Source: Syngnathus acus
Lineage: Eukaryota > Chordata > Actinopteri > Syngnathiformes > Syngnathidae
DNA length: 64,000 nucleotides
NCBI RefSeq assembly: GCF_901709675.1
Contig: NC_051099.1
Location: 2,728,001 to 2,792,000, forward strand
Reading direction: 5' to 3'
Numbering within the stretch: the first letter of the stretch is position 1; the number at the start of each line of letters is the position of its first letter. Below the pieces are notes generated by a model. The model saw only the letters and a program-made list of their open reading frames with translations, was not told the origin of the DNA and did not search any database. This document shows positions 63,501 to 64,000 of this stretch, piece after piece. A program made the translations under genes and the position numbers.

Positions 63501-64000
63501 GCCATGCGCAGATCTGAGCTAGGCAAAGAAAACATCACTTTGTACGGAGCCGACCTCGCTTTAGAAGTCTACTGGTGGAATTATGGGTTCCTCGCTCGAC
63601 TTTTTTTTTCTTTTTTTTTGCGAACGAGGAGAGACTGTGATGGATGGAATGAGGAGCCTCGGAGCACTCTGGCCCAGTCAGGGGGGGGTCGGAGGTCACA
63701 TCTCACCAGGATGCGAAGGGTCAAGTTTATTTTTCCTGCCGGGAGGGGATGGAGACGCCAACAGTCAGGGCAGATGAATGAATGGACGCCAAGCGGATTC
63801 TGGACATGAATGAGGGTTTATGTCAATTGAGTCACACACGCAGGCACGCACACACATATACTTGAGTTTATGCGGGACTTCCTTCCACTTGAGCACGTCT
63901 TGTCCACACTTTGAACTCGTGGATGTCCACTCAGGCACGCACATGCATATTCTTGTCAGCTTCGGGATGCATTGAAGACCCTCCACACTCCAGGTTCATC
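57541..64000. other. Gene-poor right end of the window
   Basis: No exon with recognisable homology or coherent splice context was found in 6.4 kb. The left third is AT-rich with a SINE. The right two thirds are near 50% GC with poly(C)/poly(A) runs (for example C runs at 61.03 and 63.04 kb, G run at 59.77 kb). Short open frames are scattered without family motifs. It may be upstream regulatory DNA or an intron of a gene beyond the edge. Confidence 0.4.
58142..58300 (+). repeat. tRNA-derived SINE fragment
   Basis: Contains a B-box-like GGTGGGTTCAATCC followed by ATGTCCAAGAGTCCTTGAGC and AAGACACTGAAG, phrases of a SINE family frequent in teleosts, then GGCAGCGCCATTCATGGCAGC. The A-box end is degraded. 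Boundaries are approximate. Confidence 0.6.

Overview
This window is nuclear DNA of a ray-finned (teleost-type) fish. The genes are vertebrate, multi-exon and split by GT-AG introns that are mostly 70 bp to 1.5 kb. The repeats are of kinds common in fish (hAT-type MITEs, tRNA-headed SINEs, an intact LINE), and there are no bacterial operon signs. All genes were named from their translated exons. Exon joins were checked by reading-frame phase, and for every complete gene the coding total divides evenly by three.

Layout, left to right: rabep1 (minus, 3' end beyond the left edge); foxred1 (plus), head-to-head with it; kcnj1, a ROMK-type Kir channel (plus); vps37d (minus); a full-length LINE with both ORFs open (plus); scimp (minus) and lat2 (plus), two transmembrane immune adaptors placed back to back; pgk1 (minus), tail-to-tail with lat2; cox7b (minus); a tRNA-Leu(CAA) with an intron (plus); pgrmc1 (minus); rab24 (plus); and nsd1 (minus, 23 coding exons over about 12 kb). 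From about 57.5 kb to the right edge I find no convincing gene, only a SINE, homopolymers and possible regulatory DNA.

The human counterparts lie on several chromosomes: 17p13 (RABEP1, SCIMP), 11q24 (FOXRED1, KCNJ1), 7q11.23 (VPS37D, LAT2), X (PGK1, COX7B, PGRMC1) and 5q35 (RAB24, NSD1). The window is therefore a joint of several ancestral blocks. Functional themes are endosomal traffic (rabep1, vps37d, rab24), mitochondrion and energy (foxred1, cox7b, pgk1), immune-receptor adaptors (scimp, lat2), renal/epithelial K+ transport (kcnj1), heme/sterol membrane protein (pgrmc1) and H3K36 methylation (nsd1).

The most unusual signal is in nsd1. One 5.6-kb exon encodes about 57 imperfect copies of a 15-residue Ser/Gln/Lys-rich unit (period 45 bp, about 2.4 kb), followed by a second array of 10-11-residue EDK-type units. 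The predicted protein is about 3,291 aa, and it ends in a short acidic tail. Other points: a possible uORF whose stop overlaps the nsd1 start as ATGA, two candidate GC-AG introns, a Kir1.1-like channel lacking the usual pH-sensor lysine, and an intact LINE a few hundred bases from the vps37d start.
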